Origin: Simmondsia chinensis
Lineage: Eukaryota; Streptophyta; Magnoliopsida; Caryophyllales; Simmondsiaceae
Assembly: GCA_018398585.1 (NCBI GenBank)
Contig: JAGTTD010000011.1
Span: 15,615,346-15,679,345 of the forward strand
Length of the DNA stretch: 64,000 bases
Direction of reading: 5' to 3'
The notes beneath the pieces were generated by a model. It worked only from the letters and a program-made list of their open reading frames with translations, searched no databases and was not told the DNA's origin. Made by a program: the position numbers and the translations under genes. This document shows, piece by piece, positions 1 through 9,800 of this stretch. Each line of letters starts with the position of its first letter. The stretch's first letter is position 1.

Positions 1-353
1 ACATTAAATTGGGGCTTAGGTAATGAATTAGTCTAAGGGCATAACTCATCTTATCACTCTAGGTGTAGCACAGATTATCTCAATAGCATGACTAAAGTTG
101 TTTTTTCGCACCTAATTTCATGTTAAACATAGATTAATACTTAAGTTAGGACTTAGGGTAATGAACTAGTCCAAGAGCATAACCCAATTTATCACTCTAG
201 GTGTACCATAAATTATCTCAATAGCACTAACAAATTCCTTTATTACCTTTAATTTAGTATTAATTTGTATAAAAATTGTGCTCAGGGTTAGGTACAACCT
301 CAATCTTGACCACTCCTGAAGAACATGTGATACTGCAGTTTAGGCTACAAGTC

Positions 354-852
354 TGTTACGCTTGGGATTGAACCACAAGCGTAAACTAAGTAAAATGGGG
401 ATAGATTGAGAATATGAGATGAGAAAGAAGTGAAATTGAGATGAGAAAGTAGAGAATTTAGAGTTAAGATGAGATAAGAAGGGAAAGGAGATGAGAAAAT
501 AGAGAGAGTTAGATGAGAGAGAGAATATTGATCTCAATTGAGATAATTTGTTGATACTTTTGATTGAATGATCTGAAATGTACAAGAGATTACTACTTAT
601 AGGCAAGATCAAGCATGCTAATACAATGTATCTAGACTTACTCAAGCTAACCAAAATATCTACTAACTAAAGCTAATGCTCAACAACGCAGCTTATTACA
701 CTTTAACTAAGACCATACAAAGCAGCTAAGGGGGCTAACAACCGCAATTAACAGTACAATGCTCAGCAGCCAGCAATAGATTCAGCAGCAACAACACAGC
801 TACAGAACAGCAACCGGATATCCTAGATACTTTCCAAGCTCGGGTCATAACA
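354..852 (-). repeat. 3' LTR of the TR-GAG-like element
   Basis: This 499-bp direct repeat matches 3605-4103 closely, with scattered substitutions. It is rich in 'gagatgagaa' purine repeats in the half next to the outer border. In element orientation it follows the polypurine tract. Confidence 0.75.
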
Positions 853-866
853 TTCCCTCCCCCTTG
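853..866 (-). other. Polypurine tract
   Basis: The minus strand reads CAAGGGGGAGGGAA directly before the LTR start TGTTATGACC. This is the usual plus-strand priming site of plant LTR retrotransposons and sets the element's direction. Confidence 0.75.
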
Positions 867-953
867 AAAACATTCTTGTCCTCAAGAATGAAAGAGAGTG
901 AGACTTTGAAATCACTTCTTGATGTAGAGGTAGAAATTGAAGGTGGTGAATTT

Positions 954-1925
954 CTAGCTGAACTGTAAATGAAAGAAATTCTCTGCTTGTAATAAACTTG
1001 TAGCTGGACTGGGAAATGCAGCTGAGGAGACCTTATTACTGTAGTACAACTTGGTGAACAACTCACAAATATCCTCCCAATAGCATAGCTTCATGATAGA
1101 GACCCTATTAATCAAAACTCCACTCAAATAAAGCAACAGATCATCCCGATCTTGCCGATCGGCATGCCGATAGTGCATATTAGCTACTAGAATTGGATCT
1201 TGAGGACTAGCACCAGCTTTTTGAAGTTGAACTTGAGGATTAGCCGACACATTCATGCGCAACTTCATCTTTTCCTTCATGAGATCATAAGACTTGTTCA
1301 AATACATTTCATTTGGCCTGAGAAGTAAAAATTCAGGAGGCCTTCCATGATATTCCAAGATTGGCTTCTCCTTCATTCTCACTTCCTTGCTTGAATTGCA
1401 TTTCTTGAGATGTAAATGAAGGATCAAACTAACATCTCTACCTTGCTGCGTTAGAAGTTTAACACACATCTTCCTCATATTAAGTACTTCAATGTGTACT
1501 ACTAACTGCCTTGCTGTAATTTCCAGAGATTCTAAATCGTGCCCAACATTTCCTACATCCAAAATCTCATTACATGGTAAGGCATTAGTGTCTTGAGCTG
1601 AACAATCTAGTGCAGCAGCGTCCAAATCAACATCTGTAACTTGCTGATCATGTTGGCAAAACACACTACATTGAAGATCCTAAGAGTTTGGCTCCTCCAA
1701 TTCTTCTACTGCGGCCTTCAAAACCACCCCTGGAATTTGATTTTGAGGCATGCCTTCATTTGATTGAAGAGGGACTTGAGGACTAACATTTACATTAGCC
1801 ATTTGAGATCCTTCTTCAACCCCTCGCTTCAATTTCGGCCTTGTCAACTTCTTTTTGCCCCTAAAATCTTTCAACGCTTCACTTAGATGATTTCTCTTCG
1901 ATTTACTCTTTGCCTTCCTAATCAT
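954..1925 (-). pseudogene. Orphan ORF of the TR-GAG-like element (two segments in one frame, broken by one stop)
   Basis: Two open segments (1680-1925, 81 codons; 954-1664, 236 codons) share a frame and are separated by a single TAG, so they were probably one protein of over 300 residues. The first part is strongly basic (RKAKSKSKRNH, RGKKKLTRPKLKRG), like a nuclear or nucleic-acid-binding tail. The second has the phrase HGRPPEFLLL and a leucine-rich middle. A related RPPE phrase occurs in the fragment at 45827-46300. Upstream, in another frame, lies an acidic stretch (around 1960-2060). I recognise no gag, protease, RT, RNase H or integrase motif and no known domain. Its place between the gag-like start and the polypurine tract suggests cargo, or a replaced pol region. 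Confidence 0.5.
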
Positions 1926-2002
1926 TCTTTTGACATGTGAATCATATTTTCATTCCAGATACATGTCATATTGTGCCTCAACGTCATCAAGATACTCTAA
2001 CT

Positions 2003-2509
2003 CTAGCAAAGAATCCTCATAAGAATCATCTTGTTCAAATTCAAATTCTTCTGACCTGTGTTCATTAATTTTGGCATTGTCGTGGTCAATTCATCCTCAA
2101 CAACAATCGTTTCTATTACAGCTTCCTCTTTGTACACAACCTCGAGCTCTTGCGGTAGAACCACTTCAGTAGGTGGAGTAGTCTGGCTAGCATGCTTACT
2201 AATTTCATTAACCAATGATTCACCTTGCTTGTCAACCGGAGCCTACAAATTCACAAGCTTTGCTTCTTTATGCTGCAAACGAACTTCTTTGCTCGAAGAT
2301 CCTTCCAGATATAACCGCTGCATTTTTATCATTTTCTGAATGTTGTCACTCTGTTGTTCAAACGAAATGTTTTGATTCTGTTGATCAAAAAGCTTGTCAT
2401 ATAAGTCCCGAAGGTCATCAAGAGTAGGATACTGAGGTCCGACTGCAACATTTGCACCAGCTCCCGAACGAGTCCTCACTCCATCAGTCATATTTGCGAT
2501 GAACAACAA
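2003..2509 (-). pseudogene. Gag-like N-terminus of the TR-GAG-like element
   Basis: Two segments in the same frame (2243-2509 and 2003-2215) are separated by one stop. The start MTDGVRTRSGAG is nearly the same as MIEGVRTRSGAG at the start of gag in the full gypsy element (51735 downward). This ties the non-autonomous element to that lineage. A Gln/Asn-rich helix-forming stretch follows (YDKLFDQQNQNISFEQQ), then an acidic Val/Glu-rich stretch. No CCHC knuckle is seen. A frameshift near 2000 breaks continuity with the orphan ORF. Confidence 0.55.
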
Positions 2510-3590
2510 ACCTTCGATCTGGAATCAGATCAGTTCGCAGAAGACGAGTTCGAAAATCAAAGAAGAATGAAACTTGTTTCGCAACTCCGCAACAACCAAT
2601 TGCTTAATGAAGTTCTACTCTCTCGCTCGCAAAACAATCCACTGCTATCGATTCCACAATCGTCACGGATTACAAACCTAATATGTAGATTTTCGCTCAC
2701 CGAGAGTTCGAACAAACCCTAACTTCGAACAATTTCTGACAACGGTGTTTTCTTGATTAATTCAGACTGAGAATCTGAAATAGGTTCGATTTCTATCTAT
2801 AGTGATAATTTTAACACACGAAACACAACAATCTTCAAGAACAAAATCAGATTTCAACACCTTCGATGCTAAGTTAGCTTGTCAGAATTTGGCCGTTCGT
2901 TGTCAGAATTTCGACTAAGCAAATCTCGACTCAATAACACCTAATTCTTAAGAATTAAACTTAGATTCTGATGAACTCTCACCACTTCTATGCTTATCAA
3001 AACAAACCAGCCACAAAATGCAGATTCGAATCGAATTTGACCTGGTAGTCAAAAAGCAGTTACCTCAAATTTCATTTCTGATTTGTAGAATCTAAATAAT
3101 CCTCGATTCAGCTGATTTCTGATCTTTTGATGATGATCAAGTGCAATGTGGATTAGTTAGCTAACTTTTACTTCTTCTTTAACCGATTGGATGAATATTT
3201 GATCAAGATCAATATTGTTCAGCACAGAACTTGAGCAACTGATACTTGCTTCAGCACACAAATTCCGCAACTAATGTTTGATCCGATTCAACCAGAAGCA
3301 ACTTTGATGTTGACTGAAATCAACAAATACTGATCAAATAAACTTTTATTAATGTAACTCCATCAATTATGTCCCAACCGAAGCAATTCCCAGGCAATGC
3401 ACAGGTTATGAATGCTACCTATAGCAGTAACCGCTAATTCTCACCTTCAAAATTCAGAATTTAATTTCTGACCACAAAAACTGAACTAAATTTGTATCAC
3501 AATTGTTTTTATTGATTAATTGCAACGTAATCAATCAGATTTTGTATTTTTTTTTTTCGGATATGAGCTTGATTCGGAAGCCAAATCAAG
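2510..3590 (-). other. Non-coding leader of the TR-GAG-like element
   Basis: About 1.1 kb between the primer-binding site and the gag-like start. It is AT-rich and has no ORF or repeat that I can recognise. A long untranslated leader is common in non-autonomous LTR elements. Confidence 0.5.
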
Positions 3591-3602
3591 GCTCTGGTAC
3601 CA
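3591..3602 (-). other. Primer-binding site, initiator tRNA-Met type
   Basis: The minus strand reads TGGTACCAGAGC two bases inside the LTR. This is one mismatch from TGGTATCAGAGC, the complement of the 3' end of plant initiator tRNA-Met. Confidence 0.8.
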
Positions 3603-3604
3603 AT

Positions 3605-4103
3605 TGTTACGCTCGGGATTGAACCACAAGTGTAAACTAAGTAAAATGAGGATAGATTGAGAATATGAGATGAGAAAGAAGTGAAATTGAGATGAGAAAG
3701 TACAGAATTCAGAGTTAAGATGAGATAAGAAGGAAAAAGAGATGAGAAAATAGAGAGAGTTAGATGAGAGAAAGAATATTGATCTCAATTGAGATAATTT
3801 GTTGATACTTTTGATTGAATGATCTGAAATGTACAAGAGATTACTACTTATAGGCAAGATCAAGCATGCTAATACAATGTATCTGGACTTACTCAAGCTA
3901 ACCAAAATATCTACTAACTAAAGCTAATGCTCAACAACGCAGCTTATTACACTTTAACTAAGACAATACAAAGCAGCTAAGGGGGCTAACAACCGCACTT
4001 AACAGTACAATTCTCAGCAGCCAGCAACAGATTCAGCAGCAACAACACAGCCACAGAACAACAACCGGATATCCTAGATACTTTCCAAGCTCAGGTCATA
4101 AAA
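3605..4103 (-). repeat. 5' LTR of the TR-GAG-like element
   Basis: This 499-bp partner of 354-852 has the promoter LTR position in element orientation, immediately upstream of the primer-binding site. Its outer terminus is mutated from CA to AA. Confidence 0.75.
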
Positions 4104-5060
4104 GGCAACACACATATTAAATTGGAAATCAAAGCAAAGCTACAAGCATACAATAAAAAAACGTATCTAAAAATGTAAAAATCCCCATAAGGGTGCAAAA
4201 CTAGTATAACAAAAGTCATTATCGCAAATAAAACATAAATCCAGCAGGACGGCTACCCGTCCTTCACCCATAAACTACGAGCCTATACCTTCATAGGAGT
4301 TATTACAAATCACGAATTCAAAAGAGAAAAGGGAAAGAAAACTCATGGATTGATGAACTCTCTTGATCAGTGTTAATTTGACTCTTGCTTTAATTCCCTG
4401 TACTCCAACCGCTTGTGCTCCGGTCTTCGTGAGAATCGGGTCTCTCTTGGTAGCTTAGGGAAGGAGGAGAAGTGAATGGAGAACAAAGAGTAGAAACAAT
4501 GAGACCCCCCCCCCCCCCCCCTCTCTTCCCCCCTCCCCTTTATATAGAGGAGGCGTGCCGCACACCGCGTTGATGTCAATCAATCCGTGTTTTCCCAATT
4601 TACATAGTTAACTTAAAATGTGCGTAACTTTTGATCATTAAATTACAGGCTAAATTATATATGAAATTGAAGCTCTTGAAGAGATCTACGTGATCAAAAT
4701 GGTATCGTAAGTGGGATTGGATATTATTGGGCCATTAATGCTTTTCCCTTAACCATTTGCTCGTTTTAAGCTTAACTGATTACCAAAAATGCTTGGCCGA
4801 TTGATCTGCGCACCCAAGTGAAGACTTTTCTCAACTGAATAGTGACCTGATGGCTCCTTTTTTTTCACACGTGGTCCGGGTTTCTCAATGTAGTCTTCAA
4901 ATCTGTCCATTTTAGCTCGTTCTTACTACTTTTCAAGATGTCCTTGCTTTAGCACACATCGAGAATAAACATACAAAGATTATACCATAATGAACGTATA
5001 ATAGCCGCAAATATTATAGGAATGGGGCATAAAAGATATAAAATAAGGTTCATTTCAAAC

Positions 5061-6287
5061 TAGCTGAAACTAGAAAGAATTCAATCAGGCATGTGGTTAT
5101 GTAAAGTTAGTTATGAATCATACTTCTGAACGCATATGAGAAAGAAGTCAAGAAGGAAAATTCACATGCAATGCGATTACAATTTTTTCCTATGTTTCTT
5201 ACTTCAAACCTTTCACATCTAAAAAGTATAGCATGAATAATTAAAGGAATAAATAACTCTAACAAATTACCCCTAAACATTAGAAATATCAAATCTTTTC
5301 CTTCTTTCCTTTTACCCTAGGACATTAATTTCACTCACTTTTTTTCTTTTTTCTTTTTTTATTTTTTATCAAAGTAACTACGGTTAGGTGTGTCTTTCTA
5401 AGACCCATGTAGCGAGTTTTCAGTAGGTGACTCCCGATCTAGTTGGCTCAAGGCACTGAGTGAAGAGCACACCTCGAATCTAATTACTCGAGTCATAGAA
5501 ATTCACAACCTAAGCCGTTACTAGCACATATCTTAAAAGAATATATCACTCATATTAGGAATTTGTGCTTCTTAGGTGGACTTACAGATGTTGGCTCTTC
5601 TTAAGCTTTTCCCATTGCTCCTGTAGCGAGCTTTTGGCCCGTAGCTCCCAATCCACTTGGCTTAAGGTAAACACCCCAGTGGGTTTTACTTGCTTGAGGC
5701 ACGGGGGTTATAAGAACCAACTATTTACGAGTACGTACCTGATTGCAACAGACATTGTTACCCTTCTTTTTTATATTCTCAACAATGCATTTAAAGAAAG
5801 AAATAGAGTAGTGATTTCAACATTAATTTATTAAAGAATTCCTAATTACTGTAACTACTCTTACTAATACATTTTAATGTGTAAGGTCTGTCAAAAGATT
5901 GAAAGTGAAAGAAGTAAACCTTGAGTATAAAAATAGCAAATTCAACAGTAGATTTAGGAATAACCTTATTGCATAGAAATTTTAATTCTTGAAACTTTTC
6001 AAATTTGAACTAAATATAATTCACATCAATTCATAGCTAAGCAGCTAAAAATTCAGCTAATCTAAAATAAATTATGCTAAAAGGACAAGACAAACATAAA
6101 AATATCAGACTACTCATGCCATCCCCAAACCCAAACATTGCATTGTCCTCAATGCAAAGTAAACAAAATAAACAAAGGCAAGGAAAGGAAAGAGATAATC
6201 CGAGTAGTAAGGTACGTTGATTAAACAAAGTGGCTATGCTTTGCGAAGTTGAGGACATTCGAGAAAGGGCATTAGAAGAAACATAGC
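5061..6287 (-). other. Element X interior, left part; no gene
   Basis: About 1.2 kb of non-coding repeat DNA between LTR-A and the copia insertion. It holds two related segments (about 5400-5470 and 5620-5690) with the phrase 'gtagcgagttttcag' / 'gtagcgagcttttgg' followed by 'ctcccgatct..ttggctcaagg' or a variant. This phrase is familiar from plant gypsy-type non-coding repeats. The stretch 'cattgtcctcaatgca' near 6140 is likewise typical of such elements. The short open frames here have no recognisable domain. Confidence 0.45.
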
Positions 6288-6772
6288 TGTTAGTTTTACG
6301 CCTCAAATTCCTAAATTCTAAGTGGAGGCAAGTCGAGAGTCCGCCAATCGATCGGCAAAAGAGCCCAATCGATCGAGAATGTTACATAAATCGATCCCGC
6401 CTGCAGAGAGCTCACCGATCAATCGGGACCCTCCGATCAATCGGGAGCCGTGTTTTCACGCGGGTATAAATAGAGACGTAGGTTTACGTCAAAAAGTATC
6501 CAATTTCTTTTGAGAGATTTTCCCATGTGGCGCTGCACCAAATAAAAGAGAGAGAGAGAGAGAGAGAAAATGAGTGATTGTAAATTTTCTTTTTTCGATT
6601 CAATAATAAAAGCTCCAATCTTCGCCCGTGGTTTTCCCCCCTCTCGATTGTAGAGGGGTTTCCATGTAAATTGCTGTGTTCTTATGTCTGATTCTCTTTA
6701 GTCTATTTTACTTCTTAATTGTTGTGGTATTTGATTCTAATTCAGTACTTGGGATTTTAGCTTTTCCGCACA
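6288..6772 (+). repeat. 5' LTR of the copia element
   Basis: The LTR starts TGTTAG and ends CCGCACA. U3 carries four near-palindromic copies of CCGATCRATCGG or close variants upstream of a TATA box (gggtataaatagag, about 6462-6475). A GA-microsatellite and 'ttcaataataaaagc' (possible poly(A) signal) follow. A 19-bp stretch at 6476-6494 is absent from the 3' LTR. Confidence 0.9.
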
Positions 6773-6775
6773 AAT

Positions 6776-6788
6776 TGGTATCAGAGCC
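6776..6788 (+). other. Primer-binding site, initiator tRNA-Met type
   Basis: The sequence TGGTATCAGAGCC lies three bases after the 5' LTR and matches the complement of the 3' end of plant initiator tRNA-Met. Confidence 0.9.
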
Positions 6789-6809
6789 CTTGTTGTTCGA
6801 GTTGGTTTA

Positions 6810-9800
6810 ATGACATCGGCAATCAAATATGAGGTAGAGAAGTTCGGAGGTCAAGAAAGCTTTAGTTTGTGGAAAGTCTGTGTTAAAGGACTCCTGACCT
6901 AGAATGGCTTGAAGAAAGCACTGGATGGAAAAGAGAAGAAACCGGATAACATGACAGAGGCTCAGTGGGAATAATTGGATGATAAGGCTCTCATAGCGAT
7001 ACAGATGTGTTTAGCAAATGATGTACTGACAGAAGTCTTGGAGATGAAAACCACTAAGGAGTTGTGGGAGAAGTTGCAAGAGATGTTTTGCCACAAATCG
7101 GTCTCCAATAAACTCGCAGTAAAGCGCTGGTTATTCATGTTTTGTATGACGGAAGGTACATTGCTTAAAAACCATCTTAGTGAATTTAATTCTATAATTC
7201 AAAAATTAAAAGAATTGGATGACACCCATAAGGACAAAGATCAGGCCATGATATTGTTGTGTTCACTCTCTAATTCTTACAAAGGCTTTGTAGAAAGCAT
7301 GATATTTGGTGGTAGGCGAACTATCACAGTTGATGAAATTAAAAGAAATCTAGTAAGTAAAGAAAGAGTTGATAGAGAATTATTTGACTCTGGGAATAAC
7401 TCTGGTAATGGGTTGTTTGTGAAAGGTAGGACTGAGACTAGAAGGTCTGAAGGTGGAAAGAAGTTTAAGTCTAAATCTAGACATAAGAACCTGTTGTGTA
7501 ACTTTGGTCACAAGAAGGGGCACATAAAGAAAAACTATTATAGGCTTAAGAATAAGCAGAAAGATGATAACAGGAATGACCATAAGTCCGCTGAAGCCAG
7601 TGTAGTTGAAGATGAGGAAGATGCTGATGTCCTACTAGTAACCGAGTCACAGACCAGGTCCAGAGATAAGTGGATCGTGGATTTGGATTGTTCTTACCAT
7701 GTTTGTCCTAACAAAGACTGGTTCGCCACTTATAAGTCAATTCAGGGCTGGGTAGCCTTAATGGGCAACGATGTTGTGTGTAAGGTGATGAGTATTGGAC
7801 CAATTCGTGTGAAGATGTTTGATGGCACTATCAGGACACTTAGCGACATGAGACACGTTCCAAATTTGAAAAAGAACCTTATCTCTCTAGGTACCCTTAA
7901 GTCCAATGGGTACAGGTACACAGCTGAAGGTGGAGCTATAAGGGTCAGTAAAGGTGCATTGATTGTAATGAAGGGTAGAAGGATAGGAACCTTGTATGAG
8001 CTTGTAAGTTCTACCATGACAGGGTTAGTGGCTGTTTCTACATCGTCTATGACCAAGGTTGTTAGAATTGGGATTCTACCTAGGATCGTTAGGGGTTTAT
8101 AGAATCGGACTCGTAGGATCGAATCGAAAATCGTAAGATTCTACTTTTAAGGCATAAAATCAATCTTGAACCTTCACCCATCAGTTTAACCTTTTTGAAA
8201 AGTTAGTTCTTTGACATAGTATTAGAGTCTTATTAATCCAGATATAGTTCAAATACCAATAACCTCCACTTTTAATATTAAATAATTTAAGCACGTGATA
8301 TAAGGTTATAACTTAAAATTAAGCTTAATTTAAGTTTCTTCAGAATATATAAACATTTAATTTTTCTTTTACTTCAAGTTAAAAAAGTATGTTCATTTAT
8401 AATATATGTATGAAGTTTTTACTTTTTAACTTTTTATGTATGTATGGTTGGATCGAGGCAGGATCAGTAGAATCGTAAAATCGTATTATGATCCTATCTA
8501 TTAGTTTTGTCTAATATCAATGGATCGTAAGATTCTACGAAATTAAGATTCTACTTAGGATCTGGATCGATCGATGATTGTGGGATCGTAGAATCGTGAG
8601 ATTCTAAGATCCGGATCGGGAGTTTAATAACCATGTCTATGACAGATACACAGATCACTAAGATGTGGCACATGATATTGGGCCATATGAGTGATAAGGG
8701 GCTGTCAGAGTTGAGTAAGAGGGGTCTGTTATGTGGTCAGTCAACTGGACTGGTGGATTTTTGTGAGCACTCTGTATATGCGAAGCAGAAGAGAGTCAGC
8801 TTCAAGCAGGCAGTGCATCAGACTGAAGGAAAGTTGGACTATATACATTCAGATTTGTGAGGACCTTCCAGAGTCGCTCCCAAAGGAGGTTCCGGGTACT
8901 TACTAACGTTAATTGATGATTATTCACGCAAAGTTTGGGTCTATTTTCTTAAGCAGAAAAATGAAGTCTATGAAGTCTTCAAGAATTGGAAGACATTGCT
9001 TGAAAAATAGACAAGGAAGCTGATAAAGAGGTTGAGGACAAATAATGGTCTTAAGTTTGTTGAGGGTGATTTCCTCAAATTCTGTGAGAACCAAGGCATT
9101 GTCAGACACAGGACTTGTACAGGTTGACCTCAACAGAACGGAATGACAGAAAGAATGAATAGGACATTACTGGAGAAGGCTCGGTGTATTCTTTCAAATG
9201 CAGGACTAGGGAGAGAATGGTGGGCAGAGGCAGTTAACATGGCTTATTATCTAGTGAATCGATCTCCTCATTCATCGCTTTAGTTGAAGATTCCAGAAGA
9301 GGTATGGTCTGGTTCTCCTGCTAATTATTCTTATTTGAAGATATTTGGTTGTTCTGCTTATGCTTATGTTAATGATGGAAAGCTAGAGGCTAGGGCCAAG
9401 AAGTGTATCTTTCTTGGTTATACGTCAGGTGTGAAGGGATATCGTTTATAGGATCCAAAATCTCATAAATTTCTGACTAGTAGAGATGTTACATTCGATG
9501 AGTCTGCTCTGCTACATCCACCACACACGCCCTCTTTAGTTCGTGAATCAGTTCAGGCGCAGAAGCTTGATGACAGTCAGATACAGTCAGAAAGTTCAGA
9601 TCAGCAGCAGGTAGTTCAGTTTGAAAGTATGCAAGCACCTCCAATACAGGTTTCTGATGAGATTGATGAAACAGAAACAGGTCAACAAGTCGAGCAGCAT
9701 ACAATTGCAGGTGGTAGGCAGAGAAGACAGATTAGGCCGCCACAAAGATATGGGTATGAGGAGATGATAGCCTATGCCCTTATTACAGCTGAAACAGTGG

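Larger units (their letters stand above)
354..4103 (-). mobile_element. Non-autonomous gypsy derivative (TR-GAG-like) with two 499-bp LTRs
   Basis: Two direct repeats of equal length (354-852 and 3605-4103) begin TGTTACGC and end GGTCATAACA or a one-base variant. On the minus strand this gives TGTTATGACC...GCGTAACA. A primer-binding site for initiator tRNA-Met (3591-3602) and a polypurine tract (853-866) fix the orientation as minus. The 2.75-kb interior has a gag-like start but no protease, reverse transcriptase or integrase. It carries a degenerate ORF of unknown type instead. The element sits inside LTR-A of element X. The flanks AAGTC (left) and AAGGC (right, overlapping the last LTR bases) are an imperfect possible TSD. 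Movement would need a partner; the chromovirus at 46687-52175 shares its gag start motif. Confidence 0.75.
1..5060 (-). repeat. Element X, left LTR (copy A), window-truncated and interrupted
   Basis: Bases 1-348 and 4104-5060 align in order with 12785-13030 and 13030-13835, so they are one LTR-length repeat split by the element at 354-4103. Shared landmarks are the 'cttatcactctaggtgt' phrase, the 'ccataagggtgc' / 'ccataggagtgc' block, a stretch around 'catggat..aactc', and an end with 'aatagccg' followed by an AT-rich tail. The start lies left of the window. Element X is read on the minus strand because the primer-binding-like sequence abuts the other copy at 12494. A long C run (4506-4522) and a 'tatatagagg' TATA-like stretch lie within. 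The right border is approximate to about 20 bp. No gene is seen here. Confidence 0.6.

Noticed and set aside
4500..4525. C run as a regulatory or structured element
   Set aside because: A simple homopolymer in a decayed LTR; most likely slippage or an assembly-prone tract.
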